Source of the DNA: Ctenosaura bakeri
Lineage: Eukaryota > Chordata > Lepidosauria > Squamata > Iguanidae
NCBI GenBank assembly: GCA_948474755.1
Contig: CAOLHI010000150.1
Location: 1,674,001 to 1,738,000 of the forward strand
Reading direction: 5' to 3'
DNA length: 64,000 nucleotides
The position numbers and the translations under genes are program-made. A model generated the notes under the pieces. It ran no database searches. It was not told the origin of the DNA and was given only the letters and a program-made list of their open reading frames with translations. Positions 47,195-59,979 of the stretch are shown here, one piece after another (the first letter of the stretch is position 1; every line of letters starts with the position of its first letter).

Positions 47195-47800
47195 AAAGTG
47201 TGGAGGTGTACAGCTGGTAAGAGCTACAGATATAATGAATGTCCCTTCTCTCCTCCTCTCTTCCCCTTCACCTCAACTAGATTAAACTCAATTCAGTAGG
47301 GAACCACACTTCATCAAACTAGTTTATATTTCTCCACTGACCTGGTCATAATTTAGTGCTTTTTCCTCCCACATTCCATATTGTTTGAGCGGGGAAAATG
47401 TGGATCTGCTTGTTGGACTTGCCCCTTCCATCACGTTCTTAATAACACTGGAGTCCTTCGTATTTTAGGCGGTGAGAAAACTCCTATAAGTCCTGTGGGC
47501 AACCTGGAAGTTTTAGAACCATGGTTGCATATACTTCCAAACTGTAAGAGATTGTACATATGCAGAACAGCCTTGGCAAGGCAGAAATTAAGATCCAACC
47601 CTTAGAGGGATAGAAGGTGAGACCATCACAAATTGGGAGGGGATAGCAACATTAGAAGTAAACAGTCTTATACTCTGAGGTAGTAACATTAGCAGGCTTA
47701 CACAATTACTTATTTGCATCTCTCTCTAAAAGCATTACCACATGAGGCAGGTAAATTGCAATTAGTTGTTAACTGCTGTGACGTCAACATTTATCTAGGG
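47195..47800. other. No gene seen
   Basis: Unclassified sequence. The plus-strand frame at 47381-47605 has no recognisable domain. Confidence 0.45.
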
Positions 47801-47804
47801 CGGC

Positions 47805-48220
47805 ACTATGGATAAGAGATCTCCAAGTCATCCTATCCTCAACCACCCTGCTCAGGTCTTGCAGATTCACAGATGTATCTTCCTTGATTGAATCGCTCTA
47901 TCAATAAATCAGTCTTCCCCTTTTCCTACTGCATCTGACTTTACCAAGCATTACTGTCCTTCCTCTTGAATAACATTTTTTCAGGATACGACCAAATTAT
48001 GAACGCTTCAGTTTGGTCATCTTGGCTTCTAGGGAAAGTTTAGGTTTGATTTCCTCTAGGATCCATTCATTTGTCTTTTTAGGAGTGCAGGGTATGCATA
48101 GAACTCTTCTCCAGTACGACATTTTTAATTTTTAATTTTTCCCCCTATCTGCTTTCTTCACTGTTCAGCTTTCAGAAGCATATATGAAAACTGGAAATAC
48201 AATAGCTTTGAAAGTCTAAT
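47805..48220 (-). mobile_element. BovB/RTE-like LINE 3' fragment (antisense)
   Basis: GATCTCCAAGTCATCCTATC, CCTGCTCAGGTCTTGCAG, CAGTTTGGTCATCTTGGCTT and CTTTCTTCACTGTTCAGCTT occur in the order seen in 32480-33260. No frame is preserved. Confidence 0.65.
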
Positions 48221-48447
48221 CACATCAGCCTCTAGGTACAGTGCTATGTGATGACATGAAAAATTCCCAAGGTGACTGAATGAGGAAAAACATCTTCCCT
48301 AGTGGGTGGAAGAGAACTAAAACCCTGCCCTAGAAAAAATCTAACTGTTCTTCTATTACCCCAGCTTCGCGTCTGGTCTTTGGGATGATCAAAAGCTTCA
48401 GGTTGTAGGACTTGCTCTCCCCACGAATGAAGACCAATATAAGGCAT

Positions 48448-48622
48448 TTAGAAAGGGCCTCGGAGTGTAGTGGAGTCTCCTTCCTTGGAGGTTTTTAAGC
48501 AGAGGTTTGATGCCCATCTGTCAGGATTGATTTGAGGGTGTTCCTGCATGGCAGGGGGTTGGACTGGATGGCCTGTGTGGTCTCTTCCAACTCTGAATTT
48601 CTATGATTCTATGATTCTATGA
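48448..48622 (+). mobile_element. CR1 LINE 3' end
   Basis: Nearly identical to 4935-5100 across about 165 bp, with GGAGGTTTTTAAGCAGAGG, GGTTGGACTGGATGGCC and a tail of ATTCTATG repeats. Strongly 5'-truncated. Confidence 0.9.
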
Positions 48623-48624
48623 CA

Positions 48625-49240
48625 TCTTTGACTTGCTCATGTGAGTAAGCCAGGGCAGGATGCAATAGAGACAAGAACTATTTTGGTAAGAAGCAAAGCT
48701 AAGGCTCTGAGACATCTTTTCTCTAAGGGAAAACCCCACTGAATGAAATGTGATATATTTCACATTTGTCACATATAGGATTGAGGTATAAACCTGGGAT
48801 CATTCAGGATTCTCTCACACTTACCTTGTATGCTATCCCTATGTTTTCATCCCATACAGCTTTTAGAAATGCAGTGTGCATCTATTAAGAAAAATGGAAC
48901 TTCTACAAATTTGTTGGGAGGGGGGAATAACTGATCTTAAAAAAATCCGGAAGGACTTATTTGCAAAGTATGCGTATTTGTAACAAATAGAAACATGAAA
49001 AGAAAATGCTTTGCTGAATAAGGAAAAACCACATGAGACACCACTTTCACATTTACTTTGTGTCTGTCAGCAAAGAAGCAACAAGAAGAAAGTGAAATTT
49101 GTGAACACACAGAGATAGCAAAAGGCGTACAGAATAAGAAAATGCCAAATGTACAAAATGGAAACAAAATTAACAGAGAAAACAAGTAACCATGTCAATA
49201 ACTGACAAAAGATAGACAACACAAATAAAAAAATAAATAA
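48625..49240. other. No gene seen
   Basis: AT-rich, with no recognised feature before the microsatellite. Confidence 0.45.
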
Positions 49241-49244
49241 GCAC

Positions 49245-49361
<117 letters not shown>

Positions 49362-49780
49362 CCAAGCAAATACATAAAGAAGGCTTGAGTTGCCTAAATG
49401 GCATATTTGGGAAATAATGGATTATGCATGGTTGCTTGAAATGTTTCTAAATTAACTTTAGTCTTAGAACTATTGTAGTCACAGGAGTTGCTCCATTGAC
49501 TTCAGTGGTTTAGAATGTCAGTTGCTAAGTGACATTCAGCCTATTCATCATGCAGAGAAGAAAGGATGGCAATATACTCGAGATCAATTCATTCCCATGC
49601 CTATGATAGAAATATATTCTGTGGGAGTCAAGTTTGGTCCTTCAGCATTCTGCTACTTACCCTTCTGTTACTGGAAATCACTGTATGGTGTCTCTATGCT
49701 ATAAGTTATACCTTTTCAAATAGCAAATATGACTATTTGATCCTGGCAATTGCAATTTAGTGAGGTTGCTGAGTAAAGTA

Positions 49781-49796
49781 AGTGTGTGTGTGTGTG
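49781..49796. repeat. (GT)n microsatellite
   Basis: Eight GT units. Confidence 0.85.
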
Positions 49797-49939
49797 GGCA
49801 GTGCGTGTGTGCCAATAATATCAAAATCATGACTAAGTAGAAAACATGTCTATAAAATAGTTACAGATCTAGGTAGCTGTTTCATATTCAAAATCATTAC
49901 TTAGTCATGATCTTGACACTATTGCCATCATCCTAACTT

Positions 49940-50355
49940 GCACCCTTTAAACAACTCACCTTTTTGCAGAGCTCGGGTGCAGGGATCATGTGAGCAGCCT
50001 CTTCCGAGAAGCTCTCATGTCCCGGCTCCTTCAGCTCCGCAGCTTCTGCCTGCTTGCGCGAGAGCCCCTCCCTTCCGCAGTGCAGCCTGGGATTTTCTCA
50101 GGCTGCACTGGGGCAGGAAGGATGAACACCATGGTTCTGGAGCTCCACATGCACAGCAAGTGCGCGTGGGGCCCTGGAGTGATGAGTGATCGTGCACCAT
50201 TTTCGGCTCACAGCCGAAAATGAAATAGTGCGTGGTTGGTGCCTGCCAGCCTCTGGAATGTCGTGCAACTGCAAGTGTGTCATGTGGACTGCTCCTCACA
50301 TTCACGCGACACTCCAGGGACTCTTTTGCATGGCAAATGCTATGCGAAAAGGACC
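49940..50355. mobile_element. GGCC-family MITE, subfamily C, inverted
   Basis: The right part mirrors the left part of 21246-21677 (the MANAM and VHHF frames are shared in opposite orientation). It ends GCGAAAAGGACC followed by TTT; the left side is CTT then GCACCCTTT. The ends are mutated from GGCC and the duplication is imperfect. Confidence 0.65.
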
Positions 50356-50359
50356 TTTC

Positions 50360-51330
50360 TCCCCACCTCCTTTACTGAGCACCAGCTGCATTAGAAGAAG
50401 GAGGGCATTCTGCTGATGATCAGAGCATGATTGAATGATGTTGCCATCAGGCTTTTGGGAGCTGGGTCAGGTGAAGTTACTTAGTTAAGTACTTAGTTAA
50501 ATATAAGATAAAACAGAATACTGGTCATTATCCTTATTGTCAGTCTACAAACATCCAGTTTCATTGACTGTCCTTGGATTTTACTATTGTAATAGAAGGA
50601 GCAAAATTTCTCCCTATTTAATGTCACATGGTATGCACCATTTGAGGCCTTTCCTTTGTGAGGAGTTGCTTCAGTTTTCATTATGTTATTTCCTGAAACC
50701 TTAAGATTCCTTTCTTTTTCCTGAACATGTTCAGACCTCATCTGCATAGAGGCAACATATGAATTATTGACTCCAACTTGCTTACACTAAATGCATTTGA
50801 CATTCTAAAGCTCTATTCTGAAGAAACCTTTTTGGTACTCAACCACTGATGTTTGTTTTAGATGCCCCAAATAATTTGATGTTATCCAAAAACATGGCTG
50901 CCACATTGCCATGAAACCTCTACCCAACCTGTCCTCATAGGACCAACCCATAAACTACTTTCACTCTTTTTATCCTTTTGCCACAGGGCTCCTCCCTGGA
51001 CTTGGTTCTCAGGCATCAAGGTGACCTCTATGCTAGACAAGTGGCTATGTCGATTAGTGGGTTCAAGTGCAACCAGTCTTCCCTGTGAATTCTTAAATGT
51101 AAACAGTCAAATACAGATGTATAAAATACAAACAGTAAAAATGTATTACATAAGAAAGTTTTAAAAAAACTCCCTGAACTCTGCTGACATTTCCAACTCT
51201 CCCAGTCCTACTCAGATCTGTATCCTGTGTCTGACTGCCTTAACTAATCCTTTTCACAGACAAGCTTGAGTTTGTATCCTCCTCTGTGCTGTGCACCCCC
51301 CTTTCAGCATTCAATAAGGTGTGATTGGTT
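50360..51330. other. No gene seen
   Basis: Unclassified; no domain and no frame of interest. Confidence 0.45.
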
Positions 51331-51337
51331 GATCTAA

Positions 51338-51754
51338 GGCCCTTTTTGCAGGACATTGTCATCCCACAATGGGGATAGGAGATGGATGGGACTGCGATGA
51401 TGATTAGGCATGATATCGTCACAGTCCTGTCCTTCTTCTGTCCCCAGCCAGCACAATCACAGAGTAAATCATTGATAGGTTTTCCCCATCAATGACCTGC
51501 AATCATGCTGCCATCCCACAACTACCTGGTGTACAGAGGGTTCAGCAGTGCAATGGCTGCACTTCCTGCCCCAGTGCAGACTGGGACTGTATCTGACTGC
51601 ATTGTGGCTGGAAAAGGCGGGTCCATCGTGCTTCCTGGATCGTGGTGGCAGCCGGTGCAGAGGGGAGTGTTGCCATTGTGCTCTCCTTCCAACAGAGGCA
51701 CTGCCAATATCCCCACAAGATTCCACCAGGATAAGGTAGGGTGTGGAAAGGGCC
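51338..51754. mobile_element. GGCC-family MITE, subfamily B (417 bp)
   Basis: GGCCCTTTTTGCAGG at the left and GTGTGGAAAGGGCC at the right, flanked by TAA on both sides (51335-51337 and 51755-51757). Internal blocks shared with 59558 and 62985: CATTGATAGG with TCCCCATCAATG as a hairpin, and CAACTACCTG. The frames over it are by-products. Confidence 0.8.
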
Positions 51755-51759
51755 TAACC

Positions 51760-53285
51760 TGACTGGCCCCACTTCTCTCTTCACACACATGTTCACTCAC
51801 AATTCCAGATTTTCAAAGAAATTTATAAAGGAATTTATAATGAAATCTAAAAGCAGTGGTCTTAATACAGATTTGAGGGTGTTTGTTTCAAAAGTGAATA
51901 TGGGTGATGTTTTCCACATCCCTACTCACTATAGTACTAAGCTGTAGTGTGCATAATTGCAATTGCTTCTTTATACTGTCCCTCTCCAAACTCTTCAGAG
52001 AGTTTGTGGAATTTCTTACTTGAGTGAATGTGAAATTCAAGAAGAATAAATGTTTCTCTATGCCAGCATGCTGAGAACACAAAGGATCTTGAACAGAAGG
52101 ATCCTACTTTCGGTCCACTTAGCAGAAGTTTAACATTCTGGATAACATCTTGTATTGTTTGGATTAAATCCATCATTAAACATAAATGAGAATAAAAGAC
52201 TGCAATACACAAATGTTCAAATGCCAAATGGAAACTTATATGGGGAATCTGTCACCATCTGGACTCAGTGCAGAAGGGAAAATGTATCCATTTATCAAAT
52301 TATAATTCTCAGGCATTATTTCACATCAGGATTTAAATGTTGATTAAAAGGCAATCTATTTCAGTTCATAAAAGTGACTTTGGGCACAGCCCACGGTTAA
52401 AGAAAATGCCCCATATTCTGCAAGAATTATGAAATCATCCTAATCCTATGGGTGCATAGAATTTGCATGGATCATCTCTGCTAGACTTTTGTGGTAAAAT
52501 TCCTTTTTGTATACGTATGCCTATTTCAAAGTAATATTATACTCAGGTAAGGTTAAAGCTTAAACAACAACAATATTCATATGCTAAACTCAAGGAAAAA
52601 CCCCTCTCCTTTTTATATAATTCACTGCTGATAAAGAAATCCAACTGCTGGTGTGTTCACAAAGGCATTTCCTACCACACAAACCCTACACATTCATATA
52701 ATATGTAATCTCTTTTGGGGGATGCCTTTTGACATTGATTTGCATGGAGAGTCAAAGAGTCTTTTCCTTTTCGGAAGCAGAACATGAGATCAGAATATGA
52801 TACCAGCAAGTGAGCCACTTCTTCTTACAAAGGCCAGGGTTAAACATAAAAAGATGAAATCTGGCTGGGGGGGGGGAATCTCTACATCCTCCTCACAATC
52901 TGTAACATTTTGTAATACAGAATGTATAAGAGTGCCTTCTCACGTTCCACTCCTCTGCACTAACTGCGGAAAGAGTTCACACTAGAGCATTAACAGAGTA
53001 AGTCAATGTTTGGTGTTTTAATTTAAATTTTCTTTTTTTTAAATTTTTTTTTCTTCTTTCTTCCTTTTCTTTTTTGGAATGTAAATTACTTTGATTGTGA
53101 ATTAGATTGTTTGTGCTAAAATGAATGAATAAATATTTATTTACTTATTTTAAAGACATTTACCAGAAGATGCAGGCCACTGATTTTGAAATCAGTTACA
53201 CAATGATCACATTAATTAATTCTAGCCTGATGCTAGCAACAGAGTAATTGCTAATGTTGCCTTCTAGTTTTCATTGGGAGAATGA

Positions 53286-53319
<34 letters not shown>

Positions 53320-54540
53320 CCAACTCATCCACCCATTCCTCCATTGATTCATTCATCTATCGTGTGTGGCTAAGTGCCTCGCTGCAAACCATTGATCTGA
53401 GACTTTCTATATTTCAAACATATAATCTGCCACCCCACTTCTGATTGATGAATATGGTACTTAGACCAGAATTTAATATTTTGTCAAACAAAGTAGACAA
53501 AGAGGCAACATATAATCAAAAATTATGTAGTGCTTGTCTTTATACTGGCAGGCATTTTCCTTTCTCATCATAGGCAAATATAGAAGAGTAATGGCAACAT
53601 GACATTCTCCAAATTACAAGTGTTTCTGTGAGAACTAACAGTAGACAACTACCTCAACATGAACACCTGGAATAATGATACATCCAACACACATAAACAA
53701 TTCACTATTGAAAGTGTTAGATAATTGAACTTAATGCTTTTTGAAAAAATACGATTAAAAATGTGTCACAGGACCAAATGAATTAAGGGCTTTAAGTATT
53801 CAGGGGAATTAAGTATTCAGGGGAAAAGTCAAACACCTCAAAAAACTCATAGGCAAATATACATATGTTGTTACACTTATAGATAAAGGTGTATATATAT
53901 AGCAATACTGGTATCTGATGGCCTGTACAGGAGAAAACCCCCTCCCACTGCTGTCTTATGCCTTGTAATTCTATGTACCACTCAAAAACTGGCTCCAGAG
54001 GGTTTCCTAGACATCTGGAGTAGGAGATGCCAGGGGACTGCAGTGAGGAAGGAGGAAATGACTTCATTTTGTTTGCAGTGATGAAAGTAGTTCCATCCCT
54101 GGAAGCACCTCATTTGGTCCATTCATCAGTGCTTCTCTCCAACAAAACTCCAGAGAGTAAGAGCTAGATTAGTAATGTCAGTGGTTGGAATTTTTCCTTT
54201 ACTACTGAGATAATATAAAATTCTGGTGGGAAGTGAGAAGAGCTACAGCTTGACCCTCTCCCCATAGGAGCCTTCACTCTTTGATTCCCACATGCAAGGG
54301 GGAAAAATTATGGTAGCAGAATAATTGTTCCACAACACTATGGGATGTTCAAATACCAGGAGAAAATTGCCTAAAATTCTCGCTGTTCTATTACTCTTCC
54401 CAACAGCATTCCTCAGCTGTTGAGAAAAACATTTTTAAACTTGAGAATGGATAATTACAAATACTTCTTCCATCCCTAGATTGGAGTAATTTCAACCTGG
54501 GGAGGTGCTGAAGCACAAGCTCCTTCTATGTTTTCCTAGT
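51760..54540. other. No gene seen; microsatellite at 53288
   Basis: No frame has a recognised domain. A CT microsatellite runs from 53288 to 53320 and an AT-rich tract lies near 53020-53060. Confidence 0.45.
53288..53320. repeat. (CT)n microsatellite
   Basis: About fifteen CT units with one interruption. Confidence 0.9.
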
Positions 54541-54555
54541 AATGCCTACTTGGAC

Positions 54556-55355
54556 TGTGGCTGTGGTGCTGAGAGGGAGGATTGTATTTGGTGTCCTTCC
54601 TGGAAAAGACCAGGATACCTTCCACCTGGCATGATCACCAGGGTGGATCATGGGGGTAGGGGGGAGCGAGTAGCTATATAAGGCCAGCACACCTCCCACA
54701 TGGCCTCATTCAGTTCAGATTATGCAGATTGTTTGCTCAATGGAGATTGTCATGTTCAGTCTCCTGCCTGGACCTGCTATTCTGTCAGGTTTGGGTGCTT
54801 TTGTGTTGTTTTATGTGGAAGTGGGTTTGTGTGTGTGTTTTATTGTCTTGCTTGTGAGTTGTTAGGTTGTCATTTGAGTTGATTTGACAGAGGTTTGGCT
54901 ATGTGCTTGTGTGTGCTCAGCTATGGGGAGGGGGTGAGAGGGCAGGGGAGGTCCATGTTTTTAGTGAAGGAGGAGATAAGTTTCTGGTGTACACATTTGG
55001 TGCCCCATTTGGGTGTAGGGTAAAACTCTGTAACCTCTCCCTTAAGGTCTGAGGACTTGGGGTAGGGAAAAAGGCTATCCTTGAGGCTTGCCCAGAATGT
55101 GTACTCTCACATTTAGGGTCCTGTGACTTCTGTGGGAGCCTACCTTCCAACTAAGGGTGCCTGGGGAACAACTCAGAATGAATGGGAAGGAAGGCCAAGG
55201 AAGTGGTCACAGGAGATGACATCTGGCCTCAGCTGGTCCTGAAGCAAGTTGCTCCCCCATCTTGCTCATATTCAGGCCAATGCAATGTAAGTAAATACAT
55301 CAAATAAAGTGGCCCTTATTATCCCAGTTTCATATGTCTGGTCTCATTATTTCAG
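54556..55355 (+). mobile_element. Possible LTR
   Basis: TATA-like AGCTATATAAGGCCAGCAC near 54671 and AATAAAG near 55304 lie in LTR order, about 630 bp apart, with a possible TGTGG...TTTCA frame around them. The ends lack a demonstrated duplication. Two frames within (54700-54882 and 54917-55150) show no domain. Confidence 0.4.
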
Positions 55356-55359
55356 AGTG

Positions 55360-57730
55360 GGGCAGCAATGTGAAAAGGAGATGGACAACAGCAGTTCTGG
55401 TGGTGCCAGAGTAATGTAAGGAAGTGACTTAAGATCTTTTCTTCCATTCAGCTTTACAATGTAAGTGATTTTTATTTTTTCAGCAAACACTGTTTCCCCC
55501 CCCCCTCTAGTAATGAAAAGTTTTGGTGTCAGACTAGAATTACATTTAAAGGGTTATCTTCTATTGACTGACATCTTTTAAACCAATACAGAATTGCCCA
55601 AGGAAGTACTGAGACATCAAACCTCATTGTAGAGCATCATATTTCACAGTTCAAAATGGCACTTAGAAGCACTAGAGGGGTTACCTTGTTTTTACTCTCT
55701 AATAAGAATGAAGGAGCATTGAAACAGAGCAGCTACTCAAATTCATTTTCTAAGGCTATTTAATGCTATTTCCTCTCCGGTTTTCTGTAAAGCCAATGGC
55801 TGCTCTCCTCTCAAGTTGTCATTCAACACTCTAATTACTGTAAGTAGTGAGAATAACAAACATGACAGGTATACTTGCTCAAAATCAAATATCTTCCTTG
55901 AGGAGAAATGCCAAAGCATTTACCCTTCCAGTCAGTGGGCAGGTTGTGAATACAGCAAACTTGCCATCACAAAGAACCTCTGAAGTCACGTGGAGAACTC
56001 TTGATAAAGGTTGCCAGTGTTGTCTAGGGATGTTTGGCTATGACTCCAGGAGACCAGGTTCGAATCCCCTTCAGCCATAGAAATCCATTAGGAGACTTTG
56101 GACAAGTCATGCTCCTGCAGCTTAAGAGGAAAGCAAAGAATAAATCTTTCCAAGAACCCTCATGATACAGTTGCTATAAGTCAGAATCAATTTGAAAGCA
56201 TACAATAACTGTTGATAGGCATTGTGGAGGTGAAGGAAAACAGGGACCACCTCAGCAACAGCTGGCTATAGCTGTGGGCTATGGACTGACTGCTTAGTAC
56301 CGAAGTCCAACAGTATGGAAGATGCACCAGCTACCTGCCCAATGATATTTAGGAACTTATTTCTAGTCTCTCTCTCTCTCTCTCTTGTCTTTAATACAGT
56401 AAATACAGTTTCATTGGTAAAGGCATACTGCTTGTATTTTACTATGGAGAATCTACAGGTGAATTGAAAGACCACAAAATTGACTTCTTCCTTATTTATT
56501 ATTTTTGTAAGAATAACTGCTGAAGTTAATAATAAAACAAAATGAAGCAAAAATCAAGAGGGAAATCCACTCATTTCTGTTTACTTATTAGAATTTCCAG
56601 ATTATTTCCACTAGCACCATAATGAACAATTAATTATGTGTAATGATTAATCCATGATATAGAACTAATTTATTTGTGCTCAAGAAAATTCTGCTTGTTC
56701 TTTGTTTTTTTTTTAAAAAAAGCAAATTAGGTTATCTACTGAGTTTTTATGGTCAATATTTTATTCTATAGCAATTATAGTAGTAACAATAATTATAACA
56801 ATATAGAGTTACTTCTGGAACTGAACATCCAATTATTTTCCACCAGGTATTGCACTGATTAATTGGATCTTAATAATTAATAGCCTGAAGACAAGTTGGA
56901 AGTTGCTTTTACTGCAAAACCGTTGGACACCACCCCTCCCTACCTCCTACCTTCCCCACTTGTTAAGTAAAAGAGAAACAGCCTTGAAACTCTTTTCTTG
57001 CAACTATCCTTACAGTGCAGAAAAAGGACCTGAGAAATAAACTGGGCTGTTCCAGTCATGTGACAGGATAGAAGCTCTCTGAGCCAAATTATACTTGTGC
57101 CTTTGGATCTGTCCTCAGGGACACCTGTGTAATCCCATTAACTCCAGTGTGCTTTTGCTCCACTGTAATTAGCAGAAGCTGAATAAACAGTTCTCTTGCT
57201 GATGCACAAAGAGTAATAAGATCTAGCTCATTCTGTCTTTGCAATCTGATGACTCTGCAGCATTCACAAGAGTATCAAAGAGGCAAGAGGGTTTATTTTA
57301 GTCACTAAAGTCAGCAGATACAGAGCAAGGGAAGTGCATCTGTGGAGCAAGAACCTGTCACTTGAAATAACTTCTCTTTTTCAAGTAAAAAGGTATGGAT
57401 TAAGCCCAACCTGATATTTAAGATCTCTCAAAAGTGCAAGAAAGTAATAATGCAATCCTAATTCAAATTCTAATTCCAAGAGGTGTTGACTGTAGTGGGT
57501 TAGAATTAGGCACAAACCAGCTGAAATCCACTTTTGCTGACAGAAATGTGGTTCTGCCAGCAGGACCCCCTTCTGGCAACTGAGCTCAAAGATCTGCTGT
57601 CAGACCAATCACTTGGAGGAATTATTCTGGTGCCTATAATCTGCCCAGCAGAGAAGCCTCCCTTTTTGGTCCTAAAAAATGTGAAATGACAAAGAGGTGT
57701 GGCAAGTGAGGAAATAAGTTATGGCATTCC
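55360..57730. other. No gene seen; one SINE near 56025
   Basis: AT-rich. Contains a CT microsatellite near 56369-56385. No recognised coding sequence. Confidence 0.45.
56025..56212 (+). mobile_element. tRNA-derived SINE (sense)
   Basis: GGAGACCAGGTTCGAATCCC carries a clear B box (GGTTCGAATCC), followed by GCCATAGAAATCCATTAGG, GACTTTGGACAAGTCA and a CAGTTGCTATAAGTCAGAAT end. It is the same family as 32693-32886, here sense and diverged. Confidence 0.75.
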
Positions 57731-57738
57731 AAAACCCC

Positions 57739-58210
57739 TATTACTGTAAGAAGTGGGGATCTTAGGGTCCACCCACAATACTAGTGTCTCCTTAGAAATG
57801 GGTGGGGGGGAATTATAGCTCAAAGGATGCCTATGAGAGGAGAATAATGGAGGATTTTTTTACCTGGAGAGATGATTCCAGTTAAAAGTTAAGCAGAGTA
57901 TTTTATTGGGAATTAGCAAACACACAAAAAATCAGACACTCTCAAGAACCATACAACACTATCAGAAACTGAGGCAAGAAAGGTTGGATAGAGATAGATT
58001 GGATGGAAAGGGTAATAGTTACCAATCTTGATGCAGAAGATGGAAGTGAGATGGCTCAGGCAGCACATCTGAGGGTAGCATAGAGAAACAGAGATCTGGG
58101 CACTATGAACTATGTGCAAAGTACTACAAATTAGGGGCCTCAAGCTGGGGTTTTTATACCCTATTTCCTGCCCTGAAAAGAGGGTGCATGGACAAAGCTG
58201 TAATGGCTTT
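57739..58210 (-). mobile_element. LTR-like segment, family B relative
   Basis: Parallels 23308-23830 over about 460 bp: GGTCCACCCACAATACTAGT, GTCTCCTTAG, GAATTATAGCTCAAAGG, ATTTTATTGGGAATTAGCAA, GTTGGATAGAGATAGATTGG and GGGTTTTTATACCCTATTTC. The order of TATA-like and AATAAA words is as in an antisense LTR. The right end is unknown. Confidence 0.55.
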
Positions 58211-58214
58211 CTCT

Positions 58215-59550
58215 TGGCTTCACAAAGGAGTTTAGAACAGGCTGATGTCTTAACTTTAGATGACAAAATATTGATGGGTGTCCTGATAATCTTTTAATGT
58301 TTTGATCAGGTAGTGTGAATAGGGAATGTCTCCATAGGATATGCTCACAGTAGAATTCCTGATTGCTTCACCCATGCATTTTCACCTGTCATAATTTTTG
58401 GGAGTGCTCACAACAATTTTTGAAGGGATTATCCCAAGCCCATCAGCATCAGCCTTTCCCGCCTAAACCTCTTTGAACTTATGACCTGATCATGTCTGAG
58501 ATCATCCTGACTTGGCTTATGCTTATAGTCAGTTCACTTTCAAACATGTATTCCAGCTATAATATACATCCAATTATGAAAATAGCACACCCCATCACCT
58601 TAGAGGCTCAATTATAATCTTGGCACAAGGTTGGATGAAAGCCAGGTTGTTTCTTCTTCTTTTTTTTTATTCTTCCGCCTGCACCCCTGCCACCCGCTCG
58701 CTCACGCTGCCGCAATTCACTTGAAAGTCAGGTTATTTCTATGTCACTAGGTTGATAGGGTGTTGGATTCAGCACAGCTACAGGTGGCCCAGTGAATTCA
58801 GCTTGGGCTTTGACCATTGTGACCTAATAGGATTGTACTCTAAATGTAATGCTTTTTAAAAATCCAATCTTTTATGTTAATGGTTATGGTTAGCTAGTTA
58901 ATCTTTTTATGTTTTATTTATCCTTTGTTTACAACTATCTAGCCATTTCTTACTCATTGCTTTAAAACATACTTTTTATAATATAGAACAGTAGTGACTA
59001 GCTCATTATTATGCTTTCTTTCTCATTAACCTTACTGATCAGATTACATACTCTGTGGTTTTGGCAAACCATGAATAGGGAGAAATCAAGACTGTGCCTG
59101 CTGACAGAAGAGAGACAGAGAAGGGACAGGGTTAGGAAGAAGCTGAGTCATATCAGATCCTTGGCCATCTTAGCCAGTTAAGATTGTGCTGTCAGGTTCA
59201 TACAAATATGCTGTACATGATATTATATTAGCAGTCAGTTTACTGAAGAAACAGATGTACCACATTGTGGACAACACAGACAACCTTTTCCCTAGGCAAC
59301 ACTTATTCCTTTGGTTCTGAACAGAACTTATGTGGGCACTGAGCTGAATGGCTAGTACTTGAGTCAATTAAGCTCCCTACTCCTAACTAAGTCTGTATGC
59401 AGGCTCATTGCATGCATGCTTATGAGGCTACTTTCCAGCTCTTATCAGTGCAGTTTTGAAAGAGTAAGGTGTGTGTGTGTATGTGCGTGCGTGCGCATGC
59501 CCGTGTGCATGCACCTCTTGAATGTCTTCTTGAAAGATCTTTTAAAAAGA
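58215..59550. other. No gene seen; GT microsatellite at 59468
   Basis: Nothing nameable except a GT/GC-alternating run at 59468-59510 with a GTGCGTGCGTGCGCATGC centre. Confidence 0.45.
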
Positions 59551-59557
59551 AAAAAAT

Positions 59558-59972
59558 GGCACTTTCAATAGCACCCTCCCATCCCACAATGGGGATGGGA
59601 GAAGGAAGGGACTATGACAACACTTTTGCATGACGTCATCACGATCCTGTCCTTCTCCCATTCCCAGGTGGTATGATTGCGGATTAAATTATTGATGTGT
59701 TTTCTCCGTCAATGATATGCAATTGCACTACCATCCCACACTTACCTATCCTGCAGAAGCCACAGAAACACAATGGCCATGCTTTCTGCCCCTGCACAGC
59801 CTGGGAAATTACTTGGTTGCTCTGTGGAAGGAAGAGGCTTGGCCATCACACTTCCTTCTGTAGGGAGCCAACTGGTGTGGAAGGGAGCACTCCCATTGCA
59901 CTCCCCTTCAGGCAGAGCCACTGCTGGAATTTCTGCAGGATGACCATGAAAAGGTAAGGTGCAGAAAGGGCC
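59558..59972. mobile_element. GGCC-family MITE, subfamily B (415 bp)
   Basis: Flanked by AAT on both sides (59555-59557 and 59973-59975). The left end is mutated to GGCACTTTC; the right end is GCAGAAAGGGCC. It holds an exact TGACGTCA octamer at 59631-59638 and CACTTACCT at 59739. It shares its whole length with 51338-51754. Confidence 0.8.
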
Positions 59973-59979
59973 AATATTT

